From: Paramacrobiotus richtersi
Taxonomy: Eukaryota > Tardigrada > Eutardigrada > Parachela > Macrobiotidae
Direction: 5' to 3'
Length of the DNA stretch: 23,798 nucleotides
Assembly (NCBI GenBank): GCA_034698045.1
Contig: JAQGAU010000801.1
Location: 1 to 23,798, forward strand
This document shows positions 1 through 9,290 of the stretch, piece after piece. The notes under the pieces were generated by a model. That model ran no database searches and was not told the DNA's origin. It worked only from the letters and a program-made list of their open reading frames with translations. The position numbers and the translations under genes are program-made. Every line of letters begins with the position of its first letter. Position 1 is the first letter of the stretch.

Positions 1-440
1 CAGAGTAGGAATATTCGACGCGCATGTTACCGAATACACTACTCTGCGTGCCATTTCAGCGATCGCGTACAGTATGTGCTTACCCTATTCGGCTACATGA
101 AGAGGTAAATAACTGCAGAAATGCAATTATAATATTTTTCAGATGCGACTGTATGTTCGTGTATATGTTTATACGTTAACAAACTACGAATTAACGCACG
201 AAACGCCGTTTATCTGCTATTGTTTTCACTCACTTATGCATTGAATTTAGCAGTCTTTTTTCAGAATTTTCTTATTTGATTTTTTATTTGTTTATAGAAA
301 TTAATACAAAGTAGTATTACAGAATATGTATCTGTATGCCCAGTTGAAACCGGTTTTCGGTACACTAGCAGATACAATTTATTGAATGTCCTTTGCCTTT
401 CTATAATCAGTGCTAGCGGTATATTGTATTTGTTTTTCAG
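1..440 (+). other. Probable intron and upstream exon of the receptor-like gene
   Basis: A consensus-like donor (AAGAG followed by GTAAAT at 105) and the strong acceptor ending at 440 could bound one intron. The reading frame ending at 104 is phase 0, which fits the next exon. The first hundred bases are open in more than one frame, so the upstream coding exon is not certain. An alternative acceptor (TTTTTCAG) ends at 142. Confidence 0.25.
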
Positions 441-778
441 AGCGCTAAATCTGTCGAAATACTACAGCGAATAATATATTTCCATGAGCGATGCAGCGGA
501 TCAAGAAAGAATGTCAACCACAACTCTGATGAACTGACTATAGTCGAGGAACTGCAATATGAAATAAGGGACTTTCAGGAGCTATATAGTTTTCTTCAAA
601 GGATCTTAACCAAGCCGCTTTCATTGACTCTTGTGGGATTTGCCGATCTTAACAGATCGTTCCTTGTTACGGTACGTGCGTTTGTGCTGGTGTCGAAATA
701 AAATATGCTTTTCTACACCTAATTATAACGCAGTTGAGTATTGCGATAACATGTAAGGGCTTTCAAATACAGACTTGA
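441..778 (+). CDS. Gustatory-receptor-like chemoreceptor, C-terminal exons (partial)
   Basis: Two exons are visible. The first runs 441-672, after a TTTTTCAG acceptor, and ends at a GTACGT donor near 673. The second runs 734-778, after ACGCAG, and stops at TGA 776-778. The first exon ends in a segment reading KPLSLTLVGFADLNRSFLVT, which resembles the conserved region before the last membrane helix of insect-type gustatory receptors (PLxFxxxGhFxLNxxLL). The short last exon encodes LSIAITCKGFQIQT, where TC-5 residues-Q matches the spacing of the family's TYxxxxxQF signature, although Tyr and Phe are replaced. Such receptors are seven-helix ligand-gated cation channels in sensory neurons. Upstream exons lie outside the window or in the unresolved first 440 bases. 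A donor at 104/105 and phase-0 frame there may mark the previous exon. The family call rests on about 35 residues. Confidence 0.5.
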
Positions 779-2429
779 TGTAAGATAACGTAGATAATCA
801 ACAACCACGAACTGCTTTTCTTGCATATTTAGATCATCGCTACAGTGATCTGATTCACCTTGCTTCTCTTGGAGCAAGCGGAAGGGTACGAAAATAATAG
901 CGTTTTGTGGAATGCAGAACAAACCGCACAACCATCGTCTGAAACTGGGTGTCCGTACATAGCTGCAACTGGTATTATTCTATGTACTTAATCCTACGAA
1001 CGAGTACCATTTTTTTGTTTTTCCTAAATTTGAAACGATATAATTATGTTTATATGTTTATGTATAAAACATTACTATTTCGGTCGACGATAAATACGAG
1101 CTATATGCCGCATGGACACCACACTTTTTTAAATATTAGGATTACGTTGATAAGGTAGACTACTCGGTACCACAATCTGTACTGTATGGACATTGAAACG
1201 TGCAAAAGTTGAATTATGAACCAGAATAAAAATCTATAATTAATATGCTGCTTGACCGAAAAACTGAGAACCAGTCGACCGGAAGTATACAATGTCCGAT
1301 CCCCGTGTTGCATAAGCAGTCGCAGTCTGAGAGTACAGCAGCCAGTGGCTAAAAATGATTGATTGATCGTGCTGAGTATTTAATAATATAACAATACAAT
1401 GATGTACAACAATACAACAACAGCAGCAACATAACAATATCTGCAAACCATGGAACTTCAAAACGATGTACAATATTACTCTGGCGACCGTCCCATTCCG
1501 TGTTAACTGGGACAAATGCTTTATTAATTTTGATAATTGTTCAGCGAAGCTGTTACTGATGAAGTAAAACCAAAGCGTTTAGAATAAGTTTACTGTTACA
1601 CTGTTAAATTGTTAATATAATCATCGTGTCACATTTGTTCGCACTGGATCTACTAATGATGATTGCTACTTCGTTGAAGAATTAACGATCAAATGCATTC
1701 CTGTTGTAGAGCAATGCATATAAGTACAGACCATAAAACACAAGCCATATGAAAAAAATTAAACGCATACATGTAGTCGTTTCTAACAAAAAATTTTAAT
1801 AATAACGCATGTTAATTAAAACACATGCAGTTGTTGCTAATAAACAATGGTGATCTGAAACATTTTTCCGGTGCAGAAATGTCTCAGATCAGTATTTGTT
1901 ATTAGAAACTTGGGTTACATTTAATTTTAGTTCGCTTACCGTTATCGATCAAGGCTACAAGAATAGATATATGCTTCACTAGTGCATAACTAAATATCGT
2001 ATTTATACATACGCCGCGCTTTAAAATTAGGAAGCGCTGATCTGGGGTGCAATAGCTCGTATTTAATATCATAAACGCTGAATCAAACTACATCCTGAAA
2101 AGGCATCTTATGCTTTCCCGCTACGTATGATGATTAACTTCAACAAGGACATTATAAGCAAAAAATGACACATCACAGCAATCTTAATTCTCTACATGAT
2201 GTAATATATAAAGAGTGTTTTTCTAATGCCGAGCTGTTTTGTGGGCTTACTTTCAGCATTTTCCGGACCAGTTAATTAGAGCAGTTAATTCTGCTCTTAC
2301 AAGGGCCTTTTAAGGTGTCTCGTCGCCCTTGCCGCCAAAAATGAAGACTTTCACCTCGCTTTAACATTGATCTTGCTACAATACAATACAATACAATATT
2401 ACATACAAACACATACGTAAGAACTGAAA
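779..2429. other. No recognisable gene; AT-rich intergenic DNA
   Basis: Short open frames here have no family resemblance and are biased by simple sequence. Around 1391-1440 an AAC/ACA-rich tract creates artificial poly-Cys on the minus strand. At 2378-2397 there are four perfect ACAAT repeats. A 7-bp inverted repeat (AGAGCAG/CTGCTCT, 2278-2297) has a 6-base loop. I see no RNA gene or clear promoter. Confidence 0.5.
2378..2397. repeat. (ACAAT)4 microsatellite
   Basis: Four perfect copies of ACAAT, readable directly. No function is implied. Confidence 0.9.
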
Positions 2430-2760
2430 TCAACCAGGTCATTGCCGTTGTCAGAGCGTAATAGATATAAAATGCTGTTCTGACAAATTATAACACACAA
2501 AACCATATTTCTAGCATATTAAGGATTGCTCTATATGTATATAGCTGGTTCCACTTTATAATGATAAAAACACAGATTCGTATAACATCAACCAGGTCAT
2601 AGCTGCTGTCAAACGTATAGATAAAAATGCTGCTGTGAAAAGTATGATACATAAAAGCATATTTTTAGTAGGTATATGAAGGATTATTGGCCAAGGATTC
2701 CTTCACATAATATTATATACAGATGGTTTCACTCCTTAATTATAACAACGTATATTCGTA
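2430..2760. repeat. Diverged tandem duplication, two units of about 155-170 bp
   Basis: Unit 1 (about 2430-2582) and unit 2 (about 2588-2760) align throughout. Both begin TCAACCAGGTCAT, share blocks such as AAAATGCTG, CATATTT and AAGGATT, and end with ATTCGTA. Unit 2 carries roughly 25 extra bases in its second half. Substitutions and small indels are spread evenly, so the duplication is not recent. No coding frame runs through both units. It lies just downstream (on the minus strand) of the paired-domain exon, in what would be that gene's next intron. Confidence 0.75.
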
Positions 2761-2793
2761 TTGCAATAATTTTTGTCTTTATCTTCTTATTAC

Positions 2794-3007
2794 CTTTGGT
2801 TTACTTCCTCCAATAGAACCGGGTTTAATAGAGCCAGTTTCGTGAAGCGCGTCAGAATTTTACTAATAACACAGCCATGGGACACCAGCAGCTGGCGGGA
2901 AATGTCACATGGGCTGGCGCCTAAACAGGCTAGCTCTACTATCTTTCGACGAGTATATTCAGGCAGCGGCCGGCCGTTAACAAACACTCCAAGTTGATTG
3001 ACACCTG
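2794..3007 (-). pseudogene. Paired-domain (PAX) exon, Pox-neuro-like, with coding breaks
   Basis: Read on the minus strand, this exon encodes the N-terminal half of a paired DNA-binding domain. It reads [15 protein letters not shown], then [20 protein letters not shown], then VSHGCV and SKILTRF. The string [23 protein letters not shown] is, as I recall it, typical of Pox neuro rather than Pax2/5/8 or Pax6. Splice sites look good: TATTTTGTTGCAG before the exon and AAG followed by GTAATAAG after it at 2793. Three changes disturb the codons. One of the paired glycines after NQL is missing. An extra Ile codon sits within GCVSKIL. One base is missing after TRF, beyond which [16 protein letters not shown] continues in another frame. 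The first two keep frame, but the last would truncate the protein. No second paired-domain half, homeodomain or other exon was recognised nearby. It is a decayed duplicate, or a real exon with consensus errors. Confidence 0.75.
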
Positions 3008-3009
3008 CT

Positions 3010-3600
3010 GCAACAAAATAACGATGTACGGAATGGAAGAACTCATCTTGTTCAGTGCAAAATTGACAATTCTGGCTGCGGTAACCTAGTTTGAAGTAAA
3101 AATAAAAATCGCCAGAGCTAAAGTTATCTGAACAACAGTGCGTATTGTTGTTCGCTATCGAAAATTTGTAGATCTGAATTTCTAAAGCGTAGTCCTTTCG
3201 CAAAATATTCATGCCCTGAACTGATTCCATCTAATTGCACCGATTCCATATTGTATAGGCAGCAAACGAATCTTCCTATGATAATTATCTTCCTATGAAT
3301 TGACCTAACACATATCATGCAATATAGCTGAAAGTAGTGTGTATTTAGTTTTTTTCGTTAACGTGTGGGAATGGGCTGAATGGCTTTCAGTAAAGTTCCT
3401 AGAAGATGTAAGGTTACAATGTTAAGTCATGCTGAAGCCTCTAAAATAATTCAGCAAAATTCTGTTATGTTGTAGCCGACTGAATAGTGCTGGATATCAA
3501 AACAATCAGTGTTCACCAAACAGATTGTCAACAGCAACTGAAAGGCTACGTCATCATATCATGACACTACGGGAATATCGTGAAGATTTATAAAGTGTCC
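3010..3600. other. No recognisable gene
   Basis: The minus-strand open frame continues upstream of the paired-domain exon to about 3230, but it leaves homology exactly at the acceptor, so I read it as intron. The rest is AT-rich with no motif I can name. Confidence 0.5.
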
Positions 3601-4520
3601 TAAAAGCTAGCAAGCTGGACAAAGGAAACGTTACATTTCCAGTTTAACTGAATGTTACATATATCTGAGCCACCATCCAGATAAAATCAGAATCTATAAA
3701 GCTAGTCGGCACAAAATGTTTTTTAATGGACACGAACAGAGATGCAAAACCGAAACCACAATGACCAGATGAAACGATGTTGTTATCTAACTAGTCAAAC
3801 AAATTACAGGGACCGGCAACTGGAAAAAGCTTCGCCTGCTTTTTCCGTCACGGATACGGCAGTTGATACAGCGGTTAATCAGCTGTAATGGAAGGCCCGT
3901 TTGACTGTAACGAACCCTTTCATTGCCGCACCAAGACATTATTAAGTTTAGATTGATCCTTGTTCCAAGTGATAACGCCCTTTTGTATGCTACCAGATGT
4001 TTCCGGTCTTCCCGGATTTCTTTTAGTTTTCATTGCATCCCACCCGGTTTCCGATCCCTTGCGTGCCAAACGAGATTGCTTTTCTCTCCAATGGCTAATG
4101 TCAAGACAGTGCCCATTAACTAACCGGGATTTCGTGTACTGGGTTGACACTGATCCATCAGCGAATCCCACCACTGCGATATCGATTAGACTACTTGGCC
4201 GGTGCACAGCGAATTCTACAGCGCTCTTTTTTTACTGATATCGATACGATCTGGATCCGTTGCCATCATTACAACGCAGCAGTGAGATTCTTCGGCTCTT
4301 GCGTTCCACAGTATAAAACCCAGCTGACCCTAGAATATTAATTTTAACAAAACTATACTCATCAATATATATATTAGCAGCTTAGCTGTATTTTGGTACC
4401 TATTATGATCGACCACGCGAAGCCACTCGCTAGCAATTAAGAGAACAATAGTGCACTGTTTCTATATCTATATTGAGTTATAGTTAGCAAGTTAAAAGTT
4501 AGCAAGCTGGACAAAGGAAA
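3601..4520. repeat. Unit of about 0.9 kb bounded by a 28-bp direct repeat, unidentified
   Basis: The same 28 bases, with one C/T difference, occur at 3601-3628 and 4493-4520, including AGCAAGCTGGACAAAGGAAA. The following 40-50 bases are weakly alike (TGTTACATATATCTGAG against TGTCACATTTATCTACC), so the repeat was probably longer. Inside are a 9-bp perfect hairpin (GGAAAAAGC/GCTTTTTCC, 3822-3846) and, at 3920-4341, a stretch open on both strands with higher GC. On the minus strand it reads a basic peptide with KRNPGRPE. I do not recognise a transposase, reverse transcriptase or integrase. It could be a segmental duplication or the remains of a mobile element of unknown class. Confidence 0.5.
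3822..3846. repeat. Perfect 9-bp inverted repeat, 7-base loop
   Basis: GGAAAAAGC at 3822-3830 is the reverse complement of GCTTTTTCC at 3838-3846, with TTCGCCT between them. It could form a stable hairpin in either strand. Its role is unknown. Confidence 0.85.
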
Positions 4521-4819
4521 AGGCATAAAAAGGGAAAAATCTTGTCACATTTATCTACCCGCTCAGGCATCACGCACACAACAAGAAAACTTTTTGTTAT
4601 GACAAACCCATTTTCAACCATTAAGTCCAACAAGTGCTCCAGCTAGAAATCAAACTATCGCAGTTATCTATTCATCAGCCCGCAAAGCTAGAAGGTATCC
4701 TTCCCCATATTCTTTTATCATGATTATTTACGTTAAAAATAAGCCGTGGGACGGATATATAAGGGTAGAAGTTGACACTAAACATTAAGCGAAGGATCTG
4801 CTTATATATATATAATTAT

Positions 4820-5291
4820 GTACTTACAAACTACCTCGCCGGCTCCAGCAAACACACTTGTCAAACCAACCAACCCTTGCTGCAGCGATCCAAACCTGGG
4901 TATAACTCAGTGCGGTGGCGTACACACTCCAAAAACTCCCTTCAATTCCTGGACGTCAAAAAAATGTACGCTGTTAGTGTATATTAATTTATAAATAGAT
5001 TTCGCCAAAAACTCACCCAGATAAAAAAATACCGGTATGAGTATGAAAATATCCCGTTTGCGCATAGCTTGAAGCATAGCATCTACGAAACAGAGTGCAG
5101 ATTACCCATCATATACAGCAGTGAAAAAAGGCCATCAGTTTCCTTATCAGATTACGTAGATTTCTGTTGACGTTTTTCTGATCACTCTCTCAATAATTTT
5201 GCAGTCAACTTACAAAAAGCTTCTCGAGGAGTTCGGTGAGGTGGCTGATCCGTGGAATATGTATATTGTATTTGCAGTTCTACTTGTTTAA
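4820..5291 (+). CDS. Candidate small gene, unrecognised, up to three exons
   Basis: Three short open segments join in frame. The first (from ATG near 4820 to 4975) reads a Pro/Thr/Cys-containing peptide that includes SDPNLGITQCGGVHTPKTP. The second is 5021-5155 (after CACCCAG, ending before GTAGAT) and includes YEYENIPFAHSLKHS. The third is 5205-5291 (after TTTTGCAG) and includes STYKKLLEEFGEVADPW, ending in a hydrophobic tail and TAA. The implied introns are 45 and 49 bp, and both keep phase 0. The donors are weak. A further 42-bp GTGAGG...TTTGCAG segment inside the last exon could also be removed in frame. I do not recognise the protein. Support is only open frame, splice-like sites and a non-random look. 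Confidence 0.25.
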
Positions 5292-5537
5292 TGTTTGTTG
5301 CGCAAAACGTGACAGAATTGTGACATATAAATATTATTGTTATCGAGAAATAAGTGGACTGCTTGAAAACAATTAAAGTTCGAGTCGCTATAAATATTAT
5401 TAAATTATGAGCTGATCTGTAACAAAATATAACATACCGGCATGACGTTATAATACCAGAAATGCTTGATTCTTTACAGTATGCACCAGTACGATACGCC
5501 GCTATCGGAATGCGTTTCTGCTAATCAAGGTAGCTAA

Positions 5538-5753
5538 TTATATGCTTACATACTGTAAATCCTTAGATTTGGTGGACATCTCGATCCGCGGAAGCGGGAT
5601 CTTCTCCAGCCAAGGATGCACAAGCAGAGTAAGAACAACAACTCCTACTGCGGCAGCAGCAGTTAAAACTGAGAAGATGATCACCCTTTTCTTTGGTGAA
5701 ATTATCTCATCGCCATTCAACATGAAGAGATAGAAAAGATTACTCAGGACCAA
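5538..5753 (-). CDS. Candidate first exon of a single-pass membrane protein
   Basis: The minus-strand frame contains a short N-terminal tail beginning around MLNGDEIISPKKR, which has positive charge just before the membrane. It is followed by a hydrophobic stretch of about 22 residues (VIIFSVLTAAAAVGVVVLTL) and a segment HPWLEKIPLPRIEMSTK. That layout suits a type II membrane protein or the start of a multi-helix one. A possible donor (CAGTAT followed by GTAAGC) lies near the end of the frame, but I could not find a convincing next exon. The plus strand over the same bases is also open, though it lacks a sensible topology. Family unknown. Confidence 0.35.
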   Translation of the reverse strand: MVLSNLFYLFMLNGDEIISPKKRVIIFSVLTAAAAVGVVVLTLLVHPWLEKIPLPRIEMSTKSKDLQYVSI

Positions 5754-5759
5754 ACTACA

Positions 5760-6690
5760 AAATCAAATATTATGAAATCAGGAAACAAGCGATATAAAAA
5801 ATGGCAACAGAAAGCTAATACAAACATATCGTAAGGATCTGAACGGTATATGAAAAGTTTGCAAAAAAGCCTGAAAATCTCCAATACTGAGAAATAATGC
5901 TACGACACTTCAGTACATAAGGCATGCGCATGCGGCAATTCATAGCTGCAATACTTATATTCGAACGAAGCGGACGTACCTTGACTGGTATAGGGCCAGA
6001 ACAATTCCGGTATTTCCACATGCAAACAGGAAAATATCACATATGACTTGGTATAAATAGAGTAGTAAAACATATAATACCTACTTATTCGACGGTTAAT
6101 AAAAATCTTTACATGCTTTAGTACGGTGAAGCAAGTTCAAAGTAATTAAGTTACTACTGCAGTATGGTAAGTTCTTGGTGCGGTACATAAAACATATATC
6201 TAAGTTACATGCGTCGTAATCTACTGTAGTCTTCAGCTGATCTGTTTCGATTTTCTGATCTACAAATGTGCTCTTCCGTCATTAATTAGATGTTCAGCCG
6301 TTGAAAAGGGAACTCTGAATTATTGTTACTGAAGTAAATTCTGTGCACAAAATCGCCCTAAAGGTCACTCGCTAATCCGGATAGCCACTGGCTCTCAAAG
6401 AAACTTGCCACAGCCAGTATTCATGGCGCATACTCGCTCCGAACAAACGCAGTTTCGAACTAAATTCCTAACGAAATGTCGAAAGGAAGCAAATATTTGC
6501 GTAAAAAGTTCCTAACAATACTGGAGATACTAATGCTTGTGTGACGTGAAAGAACGACCAACCTTTCGTATTCGTCGCTCGCTTATTAATTTTGTTCTGT
6601 ACATACGTTCATGACTGCACATGTCATTTCTTTTATTTTGCACAAACCGAAACGCCGAGCAATTGTCCTAGCTTGCAAGATCCTTACAGG
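5760..6690. other. No convincing gene
   Basis: A minus-strand segment near 5975-6020 ends at a good donor (GTCAAG followed by GTACGT), and an acceptor-like TATTGCAG follows only 34 bases later. That is too short for a typical intron, and the flanking peptide is not recognisable. The remainder is AT-rich and shows nothing I can name. Confidence 0.4.
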
Positions 6691-6695
6691 AAAAC

Positions 6696-7503
6696 ATGAC
6701 TTCGTTAGTTTCAGAATCGATATACGTCGATCCTACTAGATTCACATGCAGGAAACGGAAAATCTTTTTTGATATGTCATTTAACATTGTACCAACGACC
6801 TGCGCATTCGTGCACGCTCTAAGGCGTATTCTTCCAGAGCAATACAACGGAAGCAAAAACAGAAAAACAAGAGAATTTATGGATTTTGTTGATGTCATAC
6901 AACAATAACAATTTACAAATGGTACATGGTTGAGAACGAAGCAGAGCTAGAAAACACGTTTATGAAATCTTGTTTAGATAACAAAACTTTCAAACAAGAT
7001 GGTATGAAACAGCAGTCTAACAATCAAAAAGAGATTTGCAGTAAAGATCGCAAAACAACATCTAAAGTAAGAATAAAAATGAGTTCATACCCTCAACGAA
7101 GATTTGTCTTCAAACAAAACAGACCAGCTACGGATTCAGCCCTTGGATCTTCAAAATGCAACGAAAAAGTGTAGCGATGTACATCTCTGTTGTCAGAATA
7201 CATATGCATTACAATGAAATATACACCTCAAATGTTTTATAGAAAACCGCGAGGCGGTGGACCGTCAGCTTGCTCAGCTTTTGCATCTGGTTCATGTCCA
7301 AACTGGTCAATCCTCCCGACCAGAGTCGATTGCGGAAGTGAACGTTTTCGCGTGGATCGGCACTTTGCATACCGTTTAAGATCTACAAAAGAAATACTAT
7401 ATGTTCATCCATGCATCTATTGCCAGGTACGTCATCTGCTAAGCGCGAGCTAAACCTGTTTCGTTGATGTTAAGTTCTGATATCGTTGCAGCCAGATCAA
7501 TAA
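6696..7503 (+). CDS. Coding-like region, unrecognised, exon structure unresolved
   Basis: Several consecutive plus-strand stretches look protein-like but lie in different frames. They are 6696-6908, 6926-7066 (Lys/Asn/Gln-rich, ending before GTAAGA at 7067), then from 7128 a frame reading LRIQPLDLQNATKKCSD, and from 7242 a frame reading ENREAVDRQLAQLLHLVH and SIAEVNVFAWIGTLHTV before a stop. A consensus donor at 7427 (TGCCAG/GTACGT) and an acceptor ending at 7491 would end a different frame at TAA 7501. Introns of 61-65 bp would connect some pieces, but no single path joins all of them. The minus strand at 6668-6898 also encodes a possible signal peptide (SLVFLFLLPLYCSG). The region converges on the F-box gene, whose stop lies within a few bases. 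No family is recognised, and it may be decayed. Confidence 0.3.
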
Positions 7504-7504
7504 A

Positions 7505-9290
7505 TTAACTGCCGCTGTCTTTGCATATTCGTCTTTGTCTTACATTTTCTATTCTCCATCGTTCCTGCGGATATTTCATGCCGGTGATCCACGATGTAAC
7601 TTGCTGGAGCAGCGGCGCACTGCAAGATGGCAGACTGTCGTCCATCCGAGACCAAAACTCCTCTACGGTCAGGCATGCAGAAATCCGGCCATAACGTATA
7701 TGGAGCAGCGAATACGTGAGCGGGGTCACGCCGTCAATGAGTCTCACGGTGACGTTGAACAACAACAGAGTCTGACAAACGTTTGTTAGTTCGTTCAGTT
7801 TCTCAACCAGCTCACGTATCGAAGCCGCAAAGCCACGCTCAGCGCCCTCCGGCAACTGCAACGACCACTCTATGTTTGCCAGGACTAAAAGTTCTACGGG
7901 ATTGTGGTGTCCTTTCTCCATAAATAAGCGTAATAACTCTCCGTCACAATGTAGAGGCTGATCACCTGCATACAAAGATGGTTATACAGCGTCAAAAATT
8001 CCACGTTGCTGATCACCACCAAATCAAATTTCAGTTTACTTTGACATCTTCACGAATTAGTGCAAACAGGCTTTTAAGCGCAAACGATATTTTGAATCAC
8101 GCTACTATAACCTTTTCGGTAAATCATCCTACCTGTACGTACGTCCGCGTGGACGATAATCTTAGTTTGACGAGTCCAACGGCGATCCAGACTAACAACC
8201 GACATGTAATGTTCGCTCTTGTCTTTGTTGAATACACGCAGCACTCGCTGGAAGCCTGGCTCTGAGAGGATGCGGTCCCAGTCGGAACACACTAGACGTA
8301 ATTTCATCTGGAACAAACTGTTGAAACACTGGAATACGTTCGTTAGAATGGCTGTGGGCAGGAAATCAATTGTGTCAATTGATGAGCAAAGCATGGTTTC
8401 TGTGACTTTGTCCACATCGGCTTCGGAAGCCTTCCGCTTCTTCTGTTTTCCTTGTCCCTGCGTCCCATTGCAGGTGTTCACTGCTTCAAAAAGGATCTTG
8501 CGCAGCGTTCCCGCCTACAAAAACTTAGCATGAGCGATTTCGTCCGCCAGAAAAAACTCTCCACAGCAACAAACTGCACGTTCAGTTCCAACAGGGATAC
8601 ACTGTCGATACTTACTGCAGTTTTAACGGCACGGAATGGTTCAGGGAGAAACTGGTTGCCAATCATGAGAAATTCGAACGTCATGTCGTCCATCCTGACT
8701 GCACGGACTAAGGTTCTTGAATTCGGGTCCGGTCCTCCGCTGCTTTGGTTCAACACACCCATAATGTCCTGAACGGACGCACGACCGCGAGAAAATCCTT
8801 TAGGTAAGTTCACGCTGTGTCTGGTGAAGTGGCGTTGAAACACGCGCAACTGGTCTAATTCTGCCTCGGTTTGAGGCTTGCGGATATGATGCCCGGGGAA
8901 GATGGTGGCGCGAACCCCCTCTGGAAGCGCTACGTCAACTAAGCCAAAGCTGACGGAGGATCCGAATCGTCCAAACCGCAGCGTGCCTGAATACCATTGC
9001 CGCGGCTCTCCTGAACGGCGCATGAGAACTTCAACTTCTCTGCTGTCGGCGTTCGCGCCACAAAATTTCTTTTGCTTGTAGCAGTAGATCTGTCCAAAAG
9101 GAATAAACCGAGGCGCGGGTTCCCCATCGCAGTCCCAGTCGATCATCAGGCCTCCGTCGGCGCAGTCAATAACTTTTCCGTGCTGTGCGAGTCCGCCATC
9201 TCCACGGACTTCAATGGTATTCGATTCTGGTTCACTTTTTGAGCGAACAAATGTCGGGACCACTGAAGAACTGGGTGTGTTGCTCGCCAT
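7505..9290 (-). CDS. F-box protein, three exons, probable SCF substrate adaptor
   Basis: Exons are 9290-8616, 8514-8133 and 7965-7505, giving 506 codons including the stop. Introns are 101 bp (GTAAGT...TTTTTGTAG) and 167 bp (GTAGGA...TATGCAG), and phases match exactly. Residues 1-170 form an N-terminal block with IEVRGDGGLAQHGKVIDC and GGLMIDWDC, then an aromatic/basic part. I associate this pattern from memory with an expanded tardigrade family. A basic GKQKKRK stretch near residue 250 could be a nuclear signal. The F-box is at about 274-312 (IDFLPTAILTNVFQCF, then KLRLVCSDWDRIL), with the usual Leu-Pro and terminal LVC-W pattern. It should bind Skp1 and so recruit targets to a cullin-RING ubiquitin ligase. 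The C-terminal 190 residues are leucine-rich but not clear LRRs. No frame break is seen. The ATG at 9290 opens the exon's frame, and DNA upstream is AT-rich. Confidence 0.85.

Noticed and set aside
1240-1515. Minus-strand frame with a run of cysteines and a hydrophobic stretch
   Set aside because: The Cys run is the translation of an AAC/CAG-rich simple repeat.
3008-3230. Upstream extension of the paired-domain open frame to an ATG
   Set aside because: Homology begins exactly at a strong acceptor, and the upstream peptide has no resemblance to Pax N-termini, so it is most likely intron.
3920-4341. Overlapping open frames on both strands, one with KRNPGRPE like an AT-hook
   Set aside because: No family match, no consistent splice sites, and both strands are equally open, so I did not call a gene.
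6668-6898. Possible secreted peptide on the minus strand with a hydrophobic leader
   Set aside because: Only one plausible signal-like stretch and no Cys pattern or propeptide sites; the plus strand is equally open, so it is mentioned only as an alternative.
8219-8772. Plus-strand open frames over the F-box gene
   Set aside because: They are antisense to exons that have clear protein homology and matched splice phases.
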